Positions 7,024 through 7,841 of a stretch of 7,841 nucleotides of DNA are shown here, in pieces. The first letter of the stretch is position 1; every line of letters starts with the position of its first letter. The DNA is taken from positions 1 to 7,841 of the forward strand of contig CAKUTI010000049.1 of assembly GCA_934691925.1 (NCBI GenBank). Direction: 5' to 3'. This DNA comes from an uncultured Treponema sp. (GTDB taxonomy: Bacteria > Spirochaetota > Spirochaetia > Treponematales > Treponemataceae). Below the pieces are notes generated by a model that had not been told where the DNA came from, searched no databases, and worked only from the letters and a program-made list of their open reading frames with translations. The translations under genes were made by a program, and so were the position numbers.

Positions 7024-7052
7024 TTTAAAATATGAATGATTCGTAATAAAAT
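7024..7052 (+). promoter_or_regulatory. Candidate promoter of the small membrane protein gene
   Basis: TTTAAA (7024-7029) and TAAAAT (7047-7052, 5 of 6) are separated by 17 bases. Six bases lie between the -10 and the ATG at 7059, with no convincing Shine-Dalgarno among them. It overlaps the opposite-facing candidate promoter at 7027-7055. Assigned by eye. Confidence 0.4.
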
Positions 7053-7055
7053 CAA
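7027..7055 (-). promoter_or_regulatory. Candidate promoter of the pseudouridine synthase gene
   Basis: On the minus strand TTGATT (7055-7050) and TATTTT (7032-7027) are 17 bases apart, each 4 of 6 to consensus. The -10 ends 6 bases before the ATG at 7020. It lies almost wholly on top of the candidate promoter of the divergent small gene. Assigned by eye and weak in sequence. Confidence 0.35.
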
Positions 7056-7058
7056 GAT

Positions 7059-7361
7059 ATGACGGTTACAATCGATGACAAAAAAATTGTGCAAACGGCA
7101 AAAACGGCGGCGATTCTCCTTGTTGCCGCGTTTGTGGTCGTTTTTCTCGCGCTTTCGAGCAAAGTTTTTCATTTTAGCGAGAGCAATCCTTATCAATATC
7201 AGGCAAATTACGAGCGGCTTTCCGCGCCGGAAAAGGGAGTTGCGGCCTCAATGCGGAAAACAGGCGAAGTCCAGTCAAAAGTTCTCGGAACAAACCGCCG
7301 TGCAAACGGAAAAGGCAACGGATTCTTTGATGAGGTTGAGAAAATTCACAGAAATAAATAG
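7059..7361 (+). CDS. Small single-pass membrane protein, function unknown
   Basis: I do not recognise this 100-residue protein. It has a short charged N-terminus (MTVTIDDKKIVQTAK), one strongly hydrophobic segment at about residues 16-33 (AAILLVAAFVVVFLAL), and a polar, basic tail of about 65 residues (SNPYQYQANYERLSAPEKG, later GTNRRANGKGNG). The lysines before the segment and the lack of a cleavage or lipidation site suggest a membrane anchor with the N-terminus inside and the tail outside. The third-base composition and steady frame look like real coding, and a candidate promoter and a terminator bracket it as a single-gene unit. An overlapping frame from 7075 lacks these traits. It stands divergent to the pseudouridine synthase gene across 38 bases, which could mean shared control but says nothing of function. 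Confidence 0.7.
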   Translation: MTVTIDDKKIVQTAKTAAILLVAAFVVVFLALSSKVFHFSESNPYQYQANYERLSAPEKGVAASMRKTGEVQSKVLGTNRRANGKGNGFFDEVEKIHRNK

Positions 7362-7378
7362 AATTTTATCTTTTTTGC

Positions 7379-7426
7379 GCGGAGTTTTTCTGGAGCAGCC
7401 AATGGTTTTGTAAAGCTCCGCATTTT
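7379..7426 (+). terminator. Probable terminator of the small membrane protein gene
   Basis: GCGGAGTTTT (7379-7388) pairs with AAAGCTCCGC (7412-7421; six strong pairs, one G-U, three A-U) around a 23-base loop. ATTTTT follows. It starts 18 bases past the stop at 7361. The large loop makes it weaker than the other terminators in the window, and an inner GGAGC (7392-7396) could compete for the same 3' arm. Confidence 0.55.
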
Positions 7427-7592
7427 TGCTGAAAAACAATGCCCAGCTGCTTCGGCTTCGCTTGCGCTCATTGCCGGAAAAACCGCTTCCAAAAAAACTT
7501 TTGCAAAAATAAAAAAACTTGCTTAAAAAGTTTTTCTAAAAAATTACGGTTTCCGGCAACTAAAGGCCTCCGCATCTAGCGCGGCATTTTTT
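7416..7592. repeat. Nested inverted-repeat region between the small gene and argJ
   Basis: No gene is visible here. CAATG (7438-7442) and AGC face GCT and CATTG (7468-7472) around a GC-rich centre (GCTTCGGCTTCGCTTGC). A longer stem follows: TTGCCGGAAA (7471-7480) pairs perfectly with TTTCCGGCAA (7550-7559), plus CCG (7483-7485) with CGG (7547-7549). Its A/T-rich interior holds two AAAAAAACTT copies (7491, 7511) and a small hairpin with AAGTTTTT (7529-7536). CTCCGCAT occurs on both sides (7416-7423 and 7568-7575). CCGC (7570-7573) with GCGG (7581-7584), then CATTTTTT, forms a weak terminator-like hairpin. It may be a small non-autonomous mobile element or a dispersed repeat; this is inference. 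Confidence 0.5.
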
Positions 7593-7625
7593 ATGCAGGC
7601 AAAGCTGAAAGACTGTGTTTTATCA

Positions 7626-7655
7626 TTGCATAAATATACATTATTTAATTATAAT
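7626..7655 (+). promoter_or_regulatory. Candidate argJ promoter
   Basis: A perfect -10 TATAAT lies at 7650-7655. The best -35 is TTGCAT at 7626-7631, 18 bases upstream and only 3 of 6 to consensus. Transcription from about 7662 would give a leader of about 90 bases before the argJ ATG, unlike the apparently leaderless genes elsewhere in the window. The two ArgR-like boxes cover the -35 and the expected transcription start. Confidence 0.6.
7627..7640 (+). promoter_or_regulatory. ArgR-type operator box 1
   Basis: TGCATAAATATACA, an imperfect palindrome in the style of ArgR/AhrC boxes (TGnATA...TATnCA form). It overlaps the -35 of the argJ promoter. It nearly repeats box 2, with a centre-to-centre distance of 32 bases, about three helical turns. 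Confidence 0.5.
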
Positions 7656-7658
7656 ATC

Positions 7659-7672
7659 TGCATATTTATACA
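7659..7672 (+). promoter_or_regulatory. ArgR-type operator box 2
   Basis: TGCATATTTATACA, differing from box 1 only in its central bases. It covers the expected start of transcription. A weaker third palindrome, GAATAATTC (7680-7688), follows. Paired boxes of this type upstream of an arginine gene suggest repression by arginine-bound ArgR; no regulator gene is in the window. Confidence 0.5.
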
Positions 7673-7742
7673 AATAAATGAATAATTCTTGAAGCGTTCT
7701 TGAAAATCAAACGAATTTTTCGAGAAAACGCCAAAAAGAAAT

Positions 7743-7746
7743 GGAG
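7743..7746 (+). promoter_or_regulatory. Ribosome binding site deciding the argJ start
   Basis: GGAG sits 6 bases before the ATG at 7753. An in-frame ATG at 7741 would add MEKN but overlaps this site and has only a weak AAAAAGAA before it, so 7753 is preferred. Confidence 0.7.
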
Positions 7747-7752
7747 AAAAAT

Positions 7753-7841
7753 ATGGAATATAAATTTATTGACGGCGGAGTTTGCGCTGCCGAAGGATTT
7801 ACCGCGAGCGGCGTTTTGAACAAAATCAAGGAAAGCCGCAC
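7753..7841 (+). CDS. argJ: Glutamate N-acetyltransferase / N-acetylglutamate synthase, first 29 codons (3' end outside the window)
   Basis: ArgJ moves an acetyl group from N-acetylornithine to glutamate in the cyclic arginine pathway, and in bifunctional forms also uses acetyl-CoA. Only MEYKFIDGGVCAAEGFTASG and nine further residues are visible. The pattern GGV-x-A-x-xGF-x-ASGV followed by a basic IK is the conserved N-terminus of the family (GGVTAPKGFKASGV in typical members). The catalytic Thr at the self-cleavage site and the rest of the protein lie beyond the window, so mono- versus bifunctionality cannot be judged. Paired ArgR-like boxes at its promoter support the assignment. Downstream arginine genes may follow in the same operon. 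Confidence 0.8.
   Translation, partial: MEYKFIDGGVCAAEGFTASGVLNKIKESR

Noticed and set aside
7075..7413. A 112-codon frame overlapping the small membrane protein
   Set aside because: It is the +1 shadow of the membrane protein, very Arg-rich, and runs into the terminator stem at 7379-7421.
7656..7752. The argJ leader as a T-box or riboswitch
   Set aside because: It is only about 90 bases with one weak AT-rich hairpin. No T-box core, terminator/antiterminator pair or known aptamer motif is visible.

Overview
The window looks like chromosome of a spirochaete of the Treponema type, probably a free-living or gut/rumen species with its own amino-acid and purine synthesis. This is inferred from family resemblance: a stand-alone AICAR formyltransferase, a large lipoprotein of treponemal style, a RluA-type pseudouridine synthase with a long N-terminal extension, and AT-rich spacers around moderately AT-rich genes. 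No 16S rRNA or other decisive marker is present.

Layout. Bases 1-336 (+) are the 3' end of serA (D-3-phosphoglycerate dehydrogenase, ACT domain). It converges on a HAD phosphatase (401-1066, -) across a shared bidirectional terminator. Upstream of the phosphatase, on the same strand, is an 850-residue lipoprotein (1150-3702, -) that may be co-transcribed with it. A 297-base spacer (3703-3999) holds nested inverted repeats and the purH terminator. Next are the stand-alone AICAR formyltransferase (4000-5172, -) and a 588-residue RluA-family pseudouridine synthase (5254-7020, -). Its N-terminal half carries four 87-bp tandem repeats and an in-frame copy of what looks like an interspersed palindromic repeat. 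A small single-pass membrane protein (7059-7361, +) diverges from it across only 38 bases. A 391-base spacer follows, with a terminator, a nested-palindrome region and an ArgR-type operator/promoter. The window ends in the first 29 codons of argJ (7753 onward, +).

The genes do not form one pathway: serine, purine and arginine synthesis, RNA modification and an envelope lipoprotein sit side by side, mostly in separate transcription units. No complete new multi-gene system is visible. The items most worth a second look are the repeat-expanded and repeat-invaded pseudouridine synthase gene, the apparently leaderless starts of four genes (a -10-like hexamer 6-8 bases before the ATG and no Shine-Dalgarno), the paired operator at argJ, and the two palindrome-rich spacers.
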